A DNA stretch of 64,000 bases, taken from positions 2,046,001 through 2,110,000 of the forward strand of contig NZ_CP016428.1 of the NCBI RefSeq assembly GCF_001693385.1. The letters run 5' to 3'. Each line of letters opens with the position of its first letter. Position 1 is the stretch's first letter. This document shows, piece by piece, positions 7,777 through 16,684 of this stretch. The notes beneath the pieces are model-generated. The model made no database searches, was not told the DNA's origin, and saw nothing but the letters and a program-made list of their open reading frames with translations. The position numbers were made by a program, and so were the translations under genes. The DNA is from Bradyrhizobium icense (GTDB lineage Bacteria > Pseudomonadota > Alphaproteobacteria > Rhizobiales > Xanthobacteraceae).

Positions 7777-8084
7777 ACCGCCATCCTGACATTCAGGCCC
7801 GACGCGGGCCGTAAATTAAATATAGCAGCTCCGTCCTGATCCGGCCAGCGAGCACCGCTCGCTCCAGTGGATCAGCGACGATATTCGGACGTCAGGTTTA
7901 TATTAATGGGACCGAAACGGGCCGATTATCTCGGATTTAGCTCGCCGCAAGCGTATTCGCGGGCATTTATGGACCGGCGCATCCCGATATTCCGGCCGAT
8001 TTACTGTCGATTAACCATGATGTTTTACCGAATATTTACGCGCCAAAATAGTCCACGGCGCGCGTTGGTTTGGGGGTTTCACCT
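7777..8084 (+). promoter_or_regulatory. intergenic region upstream of the T2SS operon
   Basis: About 300 bases without a convincing gene lie before gspD. ACCGAATATTTACGC at 8027-8041 is nearly repeated as ACCGATATTTACGC at 11795-11808 upstream of gspE, which makes it a candidate shared control element. GGGGG at 8072-8076 serves as ribosome site for a TTG at 8085. No clear -35/-10 pair was identified. Confidence 0.3.
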
Positions 8085-10367
8085 TTGTTGCCTTCTCGTA
8101 GCCTAGCGACGAGGTTGGCCGCCTGCTGGGCGGCAATACTCGTTGTGTCTGGCTGCACCACCACCCCCACCACGCCTCTGACTACGGTCTCACAACCCAG
8201 ATTGACGGGGGGACAGCCGGTTTCCCTCGAACAAACCTATGCGTATGACGGCGGGCCCACGGGTGCCGTGCCGCTTCCGTCACCCTCATCGCAGGCAGTT
8301 GCGGTCATGGACGGCGGCAACGGCAGTATGATCGGCGGGACGTATTCGAAGCGGAAGGCAGTCGGCGCAGACGGCAACGTAGTACTCAATCTGGCAAGCG
8401 TCCCTCTTCAGCAGGCCGCCAAGACCGTCCTCGGCGACATGATCGGGGTGAACTACGTGGTCGATCCTCGCGTCGACGGAGTCATTTCCGTGCAAACGAC
8501 GCGACCGGTCAGCAAGGCCGAGGCGCTGGAGATGTTCCAGACCGCACTGGCGCCGATCGGCGCGGTGCTGGTGCAGAGCCGCGGCACTTACCGGATTGCC
8601 CCGGCCGACCAGGCCGCCACGGGCGCGATCGTGACCGGCGACGGTCCAGCCGACAGCGCCATCGCCGGTAACGGCGTTCGCGTGGTTTCCCTGAAATACG
8701 TTTCCGCCACCGAAGTCGCGCGCGTGCTCGAGCCGATGGTGCCGAGAGGTGCCATCGTGCAAGCCGACGATGCACGCAACATTCTCGCGCTCAAGGGCTC
8801 TCCGGCGGAGATCGAGAGCATGCTGGATTCGATTTCGGTGTTCGATGTCGATGTCATGAAGGGCATGTCGTTCGCCGTGGTCCCGGTGAAAACCTCCCAG
8901 CCGGATAAGATGGTCGACGAACTGAAGGCGATCTTTGCTTCCGAAAAGGAGGGGCCACTCAAGGGGCGCGTGAGGTTCATCGCGAACACCAGGCTTGGGG
9001 CGATCCTGGTCGTGACGTCGCAGCCGAGCTATTTGCCGAGAGCGCAGACCTGGATCAGGCGGCTCGATGCCAAGGCGGCCGGCTCCGAGCGGCAGCTTCA
9101 CGTCTATCAGGTGCAGAACCGGCCGGTGGCCGAACTCGCCAGCGTGCTGCAGTCGATGTTCTCGAACGAAATGAAAGTGGTGAAGCAGCCGACGCGCAGT
9201 GTTTCACCGCGATCAAGGCAGGCAAGCTTCTCCGGAAGCTCGGCCCGGGCGCCCGGACCGGGTGGCTCGGTGACGGATATGGATCAGGGCGCAGCGGCCG
9301 GGCTTCTCCGGGGCGGTGTCAATCCTGGCAACAACGATCTGCAGAGCCTGCAGCGCGCGCTGAACAACGAGCCGGATGCATTGACGGCGGATTCGATGGA
9401 GCCGCCGCCGTCGTCCGGCAGCGCGCCGGGCGGCGAACCGCCGCTCAAGATCGTGGCCGACGAAACGAAGAACTCGCTGCTCGTCATGGCCAATGACCGG
9501 GATTACCAGCGCGTGCTTCGCGTCATCCAGGGGCTCGATGTCGTCGCCAGCCAGGTGTTGATCGAGGCGGTCATTGCGGAAGTGACGCTTAACGACAAGC
9601 TGCAGTATGGCGTGCAATGGCAGCTCTCCAAGAAGGGCACGCCGACCGCCTCGTTTTCGAACGCGCTGACCGGTGGCGTGGCGTCGGTTTTTCCGGGTTT
9701 CAACTACGCCGTCAACGCGGCCAGCATAGCGGCAACGTTGAGCGCATTGAACGCGCTCACGCGCGTCAACGTCATTTCGACCCCCTCGCTGATGGTCCTC
9801 GATAACAAGACGGCCAGGCTGCAGATCGGCGATCAGGTGCCGATCACCACGCAGACCGCAACGAGCACGGTGACGGCGCAAACCGCGATCGTCAATTCGA
9901 TCACCATGCAGGATACCGGCGTGATCCTTTCGGTGACGCCGCGCATTAACGAGAGCGGCAGGGTGCAGCTCGAGATCGAACAGGAAGTCAGCGCCGTGGT
10001 GAAGACCACTTCATCCGGGATCGACTCGCCGACTATCCAGCAGCGCCGGGTGAAGACCACCGTCGTCGTCAACGATGGCGAAGTGCTCGCGCTCGGCGGC
10101 ATGATCCAGGAGCAGGCCAGCAAGACCAGCAACCAGATCCCGCTGCTCGGCGACATCCCTGGGCTCGGTGCCGCGTTCTCCAACCGCGGCGACCAGGTTC
10201 AGAAGACCGAACTCGTCATCCTGATCACGCCCAAGGTGGTCCGCGACGGCACGGAAAGCCGTCTCGTGACCGAAGAATACCGGCGCAAGATGCACGTCTA
10301 TATGCCGCACACGACGTCGCGCGAGCGTACGCCGGCCAACACCCTGCATCGGATTACGTCACAGTGA
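8085..10367 (+). CDS. gspD: type II secretion system secretin GspD
   Basis: This is the outer-membrane channel of the T2SS, about 760 aa. The N-terminus is a lipoprotein signal with lipobox VVSGC (Cys near residue 24). The periplasmic N domains follow; the N0-like part begins VLNLASVPLQQAAKTVLGDM. A Ser/Gly/Pro-rich insert lies around residues 365-460. The C-terminal secretin domain (about 530-735) contains VLIEAVIAEVTLND, VPITTQTATSTVTAQTAIV and LGDIPGLGAAFS, all typical. Start codons at TTG 8070, 8085 and 8088 are possible; 8085 has the best-spaced G-run. The stop overlaps the GTG of the next gene. Confidence 0.95.
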   Translation: MLPSRSLATRLAACWAAILVVSGCTTTPTTPLTTVSQPRLTGGQPVSLEQTYAYDGGPTGAVPLPSPSSQAVAVMDGGNGSMIGGTYSKRKAVGADGNVVLNLASVPLQQAAKTVLGDMIGVNYVVDPRVDGVISVQTTRPVSKAEALEMFQTALAPIGAVLVQSRGTYRIAPADQAATGAIVTGDGPADSAIAGNGVRVVSLKYVSATEVARVLEPMVPRGAIVQADDARNILALKGSPAEIESMLDSISVFDVDVMKGMSFAVVPVKTSQPDKMVDELKAIFASEKEGPLKGRVRFIANTRLGAILVVTSQPSYLPRAQTWIRRLDAKAAGSERQLHVYQVQNRPVAELASVLQSMFSNEMKVVKQPTRSVSPRSRQASFSGSSARAPGPGGSVTDMDQGAAAGLLRGGVNPGNNDLQSLQRALNNEPDALTADSMEPPPSSGSAPGGEPPLKIVADETKNSLLVMANDRDYQRVLRVIQGLDVVASQVLIEAVIAEVTLNDKLQYGVQWQLSKKGTPTASFSNALTGGVASVFPGFNYAVNAASIAATLSALNALTRVNVISTPSLMVLDNKTARLQIGDQVPITTQTATSTVTAQTAIVNSITMQDTGVILSVTPRINESGRVQLEIEQEVSAVVKTTSSGIDSPTIQQRRVKTTVVVNDGEVLALGGMIQEQASKTSNQIPLLGDIPGLGAAFSNRGDQVQKTELVILITPKVVRDGTESRLVTEEYRRKMHVYMPHTTSRERTPANTLHRITSQ

Positions 10368-10804
10368 CGAAGCGAGCGGCAGCCTTCTTTAGGAATTTCT
10401 CGCTGGTGTCGAGCATGGCCTGCGCGCTCGCCGGCTGCGTGACCTATGCCTCTCCGATCATCGAACCGCCGCCGCCCTATGCCGTTTTGCCGGTCGATGA
10501 ATCCATGAGCTGCAATGGCATCGCAGCGTCGTTCCGTTACTCGGCTCGCCGCGCGGCTCGATTGGAGTACTGGCTGGCGGTGGGGCCGCTGGCGGGCTAC
10601 GGCTACGAACGATACCCGCTGGATGCGCCCAAGCAGCTCATCGATGAACGCCGGCGGCTCGACGCGCTGTCGGATCTGCAGCGCTACAAGGGCTGCACCG
10701 TGATGGAGCCGGGCCCCGCTGTCGTCGAGGAGCGTCTGAAGCTCGAGGGCTCCGTTCGTCCGCCGCCTCCGCCGCCACCAGTGGTGCTCAATTCCAAAGG
10801 CTAG
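10364..10804 (+). CDS. T2SS-linked lipoprotein, 146 aa
   Basis: The GTG start overlaps the gspD stop (GTGA), so the two are translationally coupled. The signal peptide ends in lipobox ALAGC (Cys about residue 25). The mature part has Pro-rich stretches at both ends (IEPPPPY and VRPPPPPPPVV) around a helical middle. A small lipoprotein next to the secretin suggests a pilotin-like role in taking GspD to the outer membrane, but there is no sequence match to known pilotins. It faces the convergent gspK gene. Confidence 0.7.
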   Translation: MTKRAAAFFRNFSLVSSMACALAGCVTYASPIIEPPPPYAVLPVDESMSCNGIAASFRYSARRAARLEYWLAVGPLAGYGYERYPLDAPKQLIDERRRLDALSDLQRYKGCTVMEPGPAVVEERLKLEGSVRPPPPPPPVVLNSKG

Positions 10805-10831
10805 TTGCAGCCCAATCGTCGATGCGGCGCG

Positions 10832-11746
10832 TCAGCTTGACGTCGCATCGCGAAGGCGCAGGCATGCGTGCGCCGCGCCTTGAGTGCGTTCCTGCCGCGC
10901 GCTTGATGGATCGATATCCCCGCGCCGCCATTCGCGGATGACGAAGGGACGTCCGTTTCCGCCTTCCAGTGAGACCAGCGCCTCTCGTATGAAGCGCGTG
11001 CCGTCCGAGGCGCTGATATCGGCACGAATGGTGATGCTGCCGCCTGCGGGCAACCCTCGCTTGCCGAGAGTCTGCTTCGGCTGGACGTTGAGCAACCTGA
11101 GCGTAGCGGGAGAGGCAGCTTCCATGTCGGGCTCCGGCCGTCCAGAGCGAACCGTGACATGGCGAAGCGCCGTCCGAAACAGCCGGGGCGACATGCCGTC
11201 GATCTGATCGAGCTGCATCACGGTCGTGAAGCGTGATTCAGCCGGCTTGGTAGCCGGCGTGGCTTGCGCCTTTGGACTGCGAAATGCGACGATCTCCGAG
11301 GCGATGCGGATGCCTCTCGACTGATCGCCCGTGAGGGCGGTGAAGAAGCGCGTCAGCGCCGCCGAGGATGCCGTGTTCAGGTCGATCTTTCCGGTCTCTT
11401 CCTCGACCGTGATCGTTGCGCGTTCGCCGCCAGGCAACCGGCAACGCAACGGAAAATTAACGGCCTGCTCGGGCGTTGCCGCCAGCGCCGTGGCAATTGC
11501 GAGGTTGACCGCGCTCTCGGCGGCCATCTCGGCCGCGGCGACCGAGGCGTAGTTCGACGATGTCTTGGTGCGGTAACGCGCGCCGACGATGACAGCCATT
11601 CCAAGCAATGTAATCAGGCCCAACGTCCAGATCACGGCGACCAGCGCGAAGCCCGATTGGCTGGCTCTGGAGCGGGACAGGGCAGGGCATTCCGCACCGG
11701 CGGGGACGGCAAATCGGTTCGTTCGAGCCTCTGGCCGGTTTGCCAC
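10832..11746 (-). CDS. gspK: type II secretion minor pseudopilin GspK
   Basis: 304 aa. The prepilin segment SGFALVAVIWTLGLITLLGM begins at about residue 31. GspK characteristically lacks the Glu at +5, and here Val occupies it. TGKIDLNTASSAALTRFF is the helix-hairpin-helix region typical of GspK. The protein caps the pseudopilus tip with GspI and GspJ. Unusually it is encoded on the strand opposite the rest of the T2SS, between the gspD and gspE transcripts. The GTG at 11746 is the assumed start; the 152 bases to gspE would hold divergent promoters. Confidence 0.88.
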   Translation of the reverse strand: MANRPEARTNRFAVPAGAECPALSRSRASQSGFALVAVIWTLGLITLLGMAVIVGARYRTKTSSNYASVAAAEMAAESAVNLAIATALAATPEQAVNFPLRCRLPGGERATITVEEETGKIDLNTASSAALTRFFTALTGDQSRGIRIASEIVAFRSPKAQATPATKPAESRFTTVMQLDQIDGMSPRLFRTALRHVTVRSGRPEPDMEAASPATLRLLNVQPKQTLGKRGLPAGGSITIRADISASDGTRFIREALVSLEGGNGRPFVIREWRRGDIDPSSARQERTQGAAHACLRLRDATSS

Positions 11747-11898
11747 GTCGGGATGCCTTGCTGGGACGGCCAGGCGGCCTGACCTCGCGTCTTCACCGAT
11801 ATTTACGCAGGAATGGCAAACAAAGCGTCAAAGCTTTGGTTAATCAAAACCTCCTAGAATCGCGCCGACGCAGACCCCCGCGAGACCGCCGAGCACGA

Positions 11899-13680
11899 AT
11901 GGCATTCGATATCCAGCAATTGTTGCGCCCGGCCACGCCGCGGAGCCTGGGACCGGAACTGCCGGGGCCAAAGCACGCCGGCTTCGCGCAGGCGTTTTCC
12001 GACCTTCTGGTCGGCAAGGACCTGGTCGACCCCGCCGCCATCGGCCGGGCCCGGCGGGCAGCAGACGCGGCCTCCGAGCGTTTCGACCTCGTGCTGGTCA
12101 AGCTCGGCCTGATTTCCGAGGCCGACCTCTGCCTCGCCTATGCCACCTATTGCGGCCTGCCGCTGATCGAACCGGTGGATCTCCCGGCCCGGCCCGTTCT
12201 GGCTGACCGCCTGCAGCTCTCCTTCCTCAAGACCAACCGGATCCTGCCGATCTCGTGCGACGGCCGGCGCCTCTTGCTCGCCACTGCCGATCCCTTCGTC
12301 GACGAGGCCGCAGAGGCCATCAGCTACATGCTCGACGTCCGTGTCGATCTCGCCGTGATTGCTCCAGCGGAAATTGAGCGCGCCCTGCGGACGCTGTATC
12401 TGGACGCGGCGTCCGAGACGCACGCCGAGGAGACCGACGGCATCGCGATCGCCGGCAACGACGGTAGCGAATTCGACGTCGAGCGCCTGCGCGACATCGC
12501 CAACGAAGCGCCGGTCATTCGGCTGGTGAACCAGATCATTGCGAGAGCCGTCGAGCGTGGCGCCTCCGACGTGCACATCGAGCCAGGACGCGATGCGGTG
12601 GCCGTTCGCTACCGGATCGACGGCTTTTTGCAGCAGGAACGTCTGGTACCCGCAACGCTGCGGGCCGCGCTGACGACGCGCATGAAGATCATGGCCAAGC
12701 TCGATATCGCCGAGCGGCGGCTGCCGCAGGATGGCCGCATCAAGACCGTGGTACGCGGCGTCGAGATCGATATCCGTGTCTCGACCCTGCCGACGGTGTT
12801 CGGCGAAAGCGTCGTGATGCGAATCCTCGATCGGACCCGGGTGGAGCTGGACTTCACCAAGCTCGGGCTCGACGGCAGGACGCAGGAAAGCCTGCGTCGC
12901 CTGATGGCGCTTCCGAACGGCATCATTCTCGTCACCGGCCCGACCGGCAGCGGCAAGACGACGACGCTCTACACCGCTCTGAAGGATCTCAACCGGCCCG
13001 AGCTGAAACTGTTCACCGTGGAAGATCCGATCGAATATCAGCTCTCCGGGATCAACCAGATCCAGGTCCAGCCGCAGATCGGTCTCGACTTCCCGACGGC
13101 GCTTCGCTCGATCCTGCGCCAGGATCCGGATATCGTCATGATCGGCGAAATCCGCGACCTCGAAACCGCGCGCATCGCCATCCAGGCGGCGCTGACCGGC
13201 CATCTGGTATTCTCGACCCTGCACACCAACAGCGCGATTGCCGCGATCACGCGCCTGATCGACATCGGACTGGAGCGTTACCTGCTCGCCTCGACGATCG
13301 CAGGCGTGATGGCGCAGCGCCTGGTCAGAAAGCTCTGCCCAGCTTGCGCGCGGCCGCACAGCGATAGCGAACGCGCACACGGCAAGTTCAAGATGGCGAT
13401 ATCAGCCAATCCGCAAGTCGATTGGTCGCACAGCCGCGAGCCGGTTGGCTGCGAGGCGTGCAGTAATACCGGCTATAGCGGCCGGACCACGATATCGGAA
13501 CTGCTGGTGATCGACGATGCCATCCGCGAAGCGATCGGAAGAAGGAGCCAGGACCAGCGCGCGGTCGAGCAGCTTGCGCGTGAAGCAGGCTTTCACACGC
13601 TCTACGAGGATGGCCTGGTGAAGGTCGGGGCCGGCGAGACTTCGCTCGAAGAAGTCCTGCGCGTCACCCGCGCGTCCTAA
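11899..13680 (+). CDS. gspE: type II secretion ATPase GspE
   Basis: 593 aa, cytoplasmic hexameric ATPase that powers pseudopilus assembly. An N-terminal MshEN-like domain (about residues 30-180) is followed by the PilB/GspE core. Walker A GPTGSGKTT is near residue 348, the Asp-box region VEDPIEYQ follows, and Walker B lies in DPDIVMIGEIRD near 408. The four Cys of the zinc domain are present as CPAC (about 479) and CEAC (about 518). The frame is open upstream, but MAFDIQQLL at 11899 begins the conserved protein. It starts the plus-strand gspE-F-H-I-J run. Confidence 0.95.
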   Translation: MAFDIQQLLRPATPRSLGPELPGPKHAGFAQAFSDLLVGKDLVDPAAIGRARRAADAASERFDLVLVKLGLISEADLCLAYATYCGLPLIEPVDLPARPVLADRLQLSFLKTNRILPISCDGRRLLLATADPFVDEAAEAISYMLDVRVDLAVIAPAEIERALRTLYLDAASETHAEETDGIAIAGNDGSEFDVERLRDIANEAPVIRLVNQIIARAVERGASDVHIEPGRDAVAVRYRIDGFLQQERLVPATLRAALTTRMKIMAKLDIAERRLPQDGRIKTVVRGVEIDIRVSTLPTVFGESVVMRILDRTRVELDFTKLGLDGRTQESLRRLMALPNGIILVTGPTGSGKTTTLYTALKDLNRPELKLFTVEDPIEYQLSGINQIQVQPQIGLDFPTALRSILRQDPDIVMIGEIRDLETARIAIQAALTGHLVFSTLHTNSAIAAITRLIDIGLERYLLASTIAGVMAQRLVRKLCPACARPHSDSERAHGKFKMAISANPQVDWSHSREPVGCEACSNTGYSGRTTISELLVIDDAIREAIGRRSQDQRAVEQLAREAGFHTLYEDGLVKVGAGETSLEEVLRVTRAS

Positions 13681-13695
13681 AGGGAGCACCGGCCC

Positions 13696-14961
13696 TTGGC
13701 AACATTTCACTACAAGGCTTACACCGAGCGAGGTGCCGTCACGGCGGGAACGATCGTTGCCGAAGGTCTCGAGGCGGCGATCGATGCGCTCTACAGCTCA
13801 GGGCTGACGCCGTTCGAAACCTATGGCGTGGCCGACCGGACCGCGGAACGGCCGAGCCCGGCGTCGGCCTCTCTGCACGAGACCGAAACCTCGATCTGGA
13901 AGCGGGAGCTCGTTCAGTCAAACCGATTCAGCCTGAAGGAGCTGACGGCCTTTACGGTTGAGCTGGCTTCGCTGATCAATTCCGGCATGACGCTCGATGC
14001 CGCGTTCCGGATCATCGCGGGGCCGGGCGCCGCGCCGAAAACCGTGCGTCTTGCCAACGGGCTTCTCAAGGACGTGCTGGGGGGATTGCAGCTTTCGGAA
14101 GCGATGGCGCAACGGGCGGACGTGTTTCCGTCGGACTACCGGGCCATCCTGGCCGCCGGCGAAGCCGGAGGCGTCACCGGGCAGGTCCTCACGCAGATCG
14201 CCGAATTGCTGGCACGCCGGCTCGAGATTCGCAACAAGATCGCCTCGGCGCTCGTCTATCCCCTGATCCTGATCCTGATGTCGCTGGTATCGGTCGTCGT
14301 CATCGTGTTCGTGCTGATACCAAGCATCTCGCCGATCTTCATCGATGCCGGGCTTCCGCTGCCGGGAATCCTGCATTTCTTCGAGGAGGTTCAGGACAAC
14401 TGGCCGATCGTCTTGCTGGCCGTCGGTCTGTTCGGTGCAGCCGGTCTCCTGGTGTGGCGCAAGGCGAAGCAAAATCCCGAGGTCATGCGCGGTGCCGATC
14501 GGTTGAAATGCTCGCTGCCTGTCATCGGCCGGCTCATTCAGAACCGCGAAGCCGGCGGCTTTGCGCGTGCGCTCGGCACGTTGCTCATCGCGAGGGTGCC
14601 GTTGATGTCCGCGATGCAGACCGCGCGGGCGCTGGTCACCAACCGGCACCTGAACGCGCTCTATGAGAGCGCCATCAAGCGCGTTCCGGAAGGCACGCCG
14701 CTGCACCGCGCCTTCGATGGCGACGGTCTGTTGCCGCCAGCCTCGCTTCGCCTCGTCGCCGTCGGAGAGGAGTCCGGTCAGCTCGGCCCGATGCTCATTC
14801 AGGTGGCCACCGTGATCGAGGCCGACCTGCAGCGGCGCATCGAACGCATGGTCGGCCTGCTGACGCCGGCTCTGACGCTCGTCATCGGCGGCAGCATCGG
14901 CGGGCTCATCATGCATGTGATGAGCGCGGTGCTCTCGATCAACGATCTCGCGTTCCAATGA
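13696..14961 (+). CDS. gspF: type II secretion inner-membrane platform protein GspF
   Basis: 421 aa, starting at TTG 13696 with AGGGAG about ten bases upstream. MATFHYKAYTERGAV is the usual GspF N-terminus. Two T2SSF domains (about residues 75-200 and 275-400) are linked by membrane helices: one long hydrophobic pair around 185-250 and one at about 390-412. The repeated SGQLG/GGVTG-type motifs sit before each helix. It anchors the ATPase to the membrane and couples it to pseudopilin extraction. It overlaps gspH by four bases. Confidence 0.94.
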   Translation: MATFHYKAYTERGAVTAGTIVAEGLEAAIDALYSSGLTPFETYGVADRTAERPSPASASLHETETSIWKRELVQSNRFSLKELTAFTVELASLINSGMTLDAAFRIIAGPGAAPKTVRLANGLLKDVLGGLQLSEAMAQRADVFPSDYRAILAAGEAGGVTGQVLTQIAELLARRLEIRNKIASALVYPLILILMSLVSVVVIVFVLIPSISPIFIDAGLPLPGILHFFEEVQDNWPIVLLAVGLFGAAGLLVWRKAKQNPEVMRGADRLKCSLPVIGRLIQNREAGGFARALGTLLIARVPLMSAMQTARALVTNRHLNALYESAIKRVPEGTPLHRAFDGDGLLPPASLRLVAVGEESGQLGPMLIQVATVIEADLQRRIERMVGLLTPALTLVIGGSIGGLIMHVMSAVLSINDLAFQ

Positions 14962-15398
14962 AACGCCCCGCACGATCGTCAGCCGGGTTCACGCTGGCCG
15001 AGCTGCTCGTGGTCATCGGCATCATCGGGCTTGTCCTGGCCGGCACGCTTTCCGCCAAGCCGAAGGCCGCGGCCACGCGTGTCGCCGTCACGGCGCGCTC
15101 GGTCACGGCGACGCTTCAGCTTGCGCGCGCGCAGGCGATGTCAAGCAATGCCGAAACGCTGTTTCGGATCGACGTGGAGAAAGGCCGGTTCGGCCTGCCG
15201 AATTCCATGCACAATCTGCCGCGCGGAATGGCTGCCGCGGTGGTGGTGGCCGAGACGGAGCGTTCCGGCGACACGGGCGGTATCAGATTCTATCCGGACG
15301 GCCAGTCGTCCGGCGGCGAGATCGCGCTGACGCTGGAGGGGCGGTCGGCGCGCATCGCCGTCAACTGGCTGACTGGCGAACCTCGGCTAATCCAATGA
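14958..15398 (+). CDS. gspH: type II secretion minor pseudopilin GspH
   Basis: 146 aa, ATGA overlap with gspF. The prepilin signal is short and basic, with cleavage at SSAG before FTLAELLVVIGIIGLV (Glu at +5 present). The globular part begins with the helix RSVTATLQLARAQAMSSNAE, usual for GspH/FimT, and a beta-rich end with IRFYPDGQSSGG. It joins the pseudopilus as a minor subunit. It overlaps gspI by four bases. Confidence 0.9.
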   Translation: MKRPARSSAGFTLAELLVVIGIIGLVLAGTLSAKPKAAATRVAVTARSVTATLQLARAQAMSSNAETLFRIDVEKGRFGLPNSMHNLPRGMAAAVVVAETERSGDTGGIRFYPDGQSSGGEIALTLEGRSARIAVNWLTGEPRLIQ

Positions 15399-15841
15399 TG
15401 GGCGCGCGATCCAGGCGAGCGTTTGTCAGGCACGGCGGCCAGCGCGGATTTGCGCTGATCGAAATCCTCGTTGCCTTCGTCATCCTGGCCCTGGGTCTCG
15501 GCGCGATATCGACGGGCGTGGTGGTGGCGATGCGCTCCGATGCACGCACGCAGGTCAATCGCGCCGCGCTGCGGGTGGCGCAATCGCGCCTCGAAGCGGC
15601 AGGGGTTTCCGAGGCGCTTGCGCCGGGTTACCGCGAAGGCGTGATCGCGAACAAATTCCGATGGCGGCAGACCGTCACCGAAGTTCGTCCCGCCAGCGAC
15701 GCGCGTCCGTCGCAAGGCGCCCGGCCGGCGCCCGCAACAGGTGCCTTGAAGTCGTTCTGGGTAGAAATAGCGGTCGAGGCGCCGGACGGCACCGCCACCA
15801 AGCTCGCCGCGCTGAAGCTTGCGGCGGAGGCGAGACAATGA
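15395..15841 (+). CDS. gspI: type II secretion minor pseudopilin GspI
   Basis: 148 aa, overlapping gspH and gspJ by ATGA junctions. The prepilin motif QRG|FALIEILVAFVILALGLG is clear, with Glu at +5. The following helix holds ARTQVNRAALRVAQSRLEA, a GspI trait. A flexible Ala/Pro stretch (about 105-118) precedes the last beta strands. It forms the tip complex with GspJ and GspK. Confidence 0.9.
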   Translation: MMGARSRRAFVRHGGQRGFALIEILVAFVILALGLGAISTGVVVAMRSDARTQVNRAALRVAQSRLEAAGVSEALAPGYREGVIANKFRWRQTVTEVRPASDARPSQGARPAPATGALKSFWVEIAVEAPDGTATKLAALKLAAEARQ

Positions 15842-16482
15842 CATCGGGGTTGCGCAACCGGCGGATCGCCCGCGTCGCCGCCCGCCGGAGGGGCGAGCAG
15901 GGGCTGACGCTGATCGAGTTGCTGCTGTCGCTCGCCATCCTCGCGATCCTGACGGGCTTTCTGGCCGGCGGATTGTCGATGGCGCGGCAGGCTTTCGGCG
16001 CCGATCGCGCGAGCGAGATCGGGAGTGAGACCAGTGCTGCGGTCCAGACCGTCGCTGCGCTGGTGGGATCAGCGCTCCCGGTCCGTGCGGACGGGGCGAG
16101 CCCAAAAGACGCCATCGGGTTCGACGGTCGCGGCGAGGCGATTTCCTTCGTGGGGTTGAGCGAGGGACGGTCGTTGCGAGGCGGGCCGTACAGAATCGTC
16201 CTGCGGCGAAGCGCCGGCGATATCGTCGCTGATTTCGTGGCGTTTAACGCGGCGCGCTCGAAGGAGAACCCGGAACCAGCCGCAACCCGGGTCGTGGTGC
16301 TGAGCGGCGTGCGAGAAATCCGTATCGGGTATTTTGGTGCGGCCGATGCCAAGACCAAGCCCACCTGGCGGGCCGATTGGACCCGCGCCGAGCGGCTGCC
16401 GGATCTGGTTTCGATCCGGATTGAATTTGAAGATGAACGGCGCAACGAGCCCGCCACTATCGTGGCGCTGCGGCAGGGCTAA
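15838..16482 (+). CDS. gspJ: type II secretion minor pseudopilin GspJ
   Basis: 214 aa. The start overlaps the gspI stop. Basic leader, then EQG|LTLIELLLSLAILAIL with the prepilin Glu at +5. The C-terminal region ends in a beta-rich RLPDLVSIRIEFED strand pattern, as in GspJ. The gene after it would usually be gspK, but here gspK is inverted at 10832-11746 and a 200-base gap follows. A longer open frame upstream is only out-of-phase gspI sequence. Confidence 0.88.
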   Translation: MTSGLRNRRIARVAARRRGEQGLTLIELLLSLAILAILTGFLAGGLSMARQAFGADRASEIGSETSAAVQTVAALVGSALPVRADGASPKDAIGFDGRGEAISFVGLSEGRSLRGGPYRIVLRRSAGDIVADFVAFNAARSKENPEPAATRVVVLSGVREIRIGYFGAADAKTKPTWRADWTRAERLPDLVSIRIEFEDERRNEPATIVALRQG

Positions 16483-16684
16483 AAATCAAGCAAGAGCCGG
16501 CAGCCGGATTTCCGAAAAATCGTGCCCAAACAACATGATGAACCAATGATTAAATGCAGATGAAGCACGTTCTGAGATCCAAATTCAGACAGCTTGTGAA
16601 CGTTCGCTCGTTACCCTTCGTAAAGAATTAGTAAATAGGCTTCGCGCATTCGAATCGAATGTCTCGATCCGAGAAGTGACGATT

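Noticed and set aside
7867-8106. 79-aa plus-strand frame upstream of gspD
   Set aside because: No ribosome site or homology; it runs into the gspD start in another phase.
11854-13380. 508-aa minus-strand frame antisense to gspE
   Set aside because: Antisense to conserved GspE motifs; Asp/Arg/Gln-rich composition typical of shadow frames in high-GC DNA.
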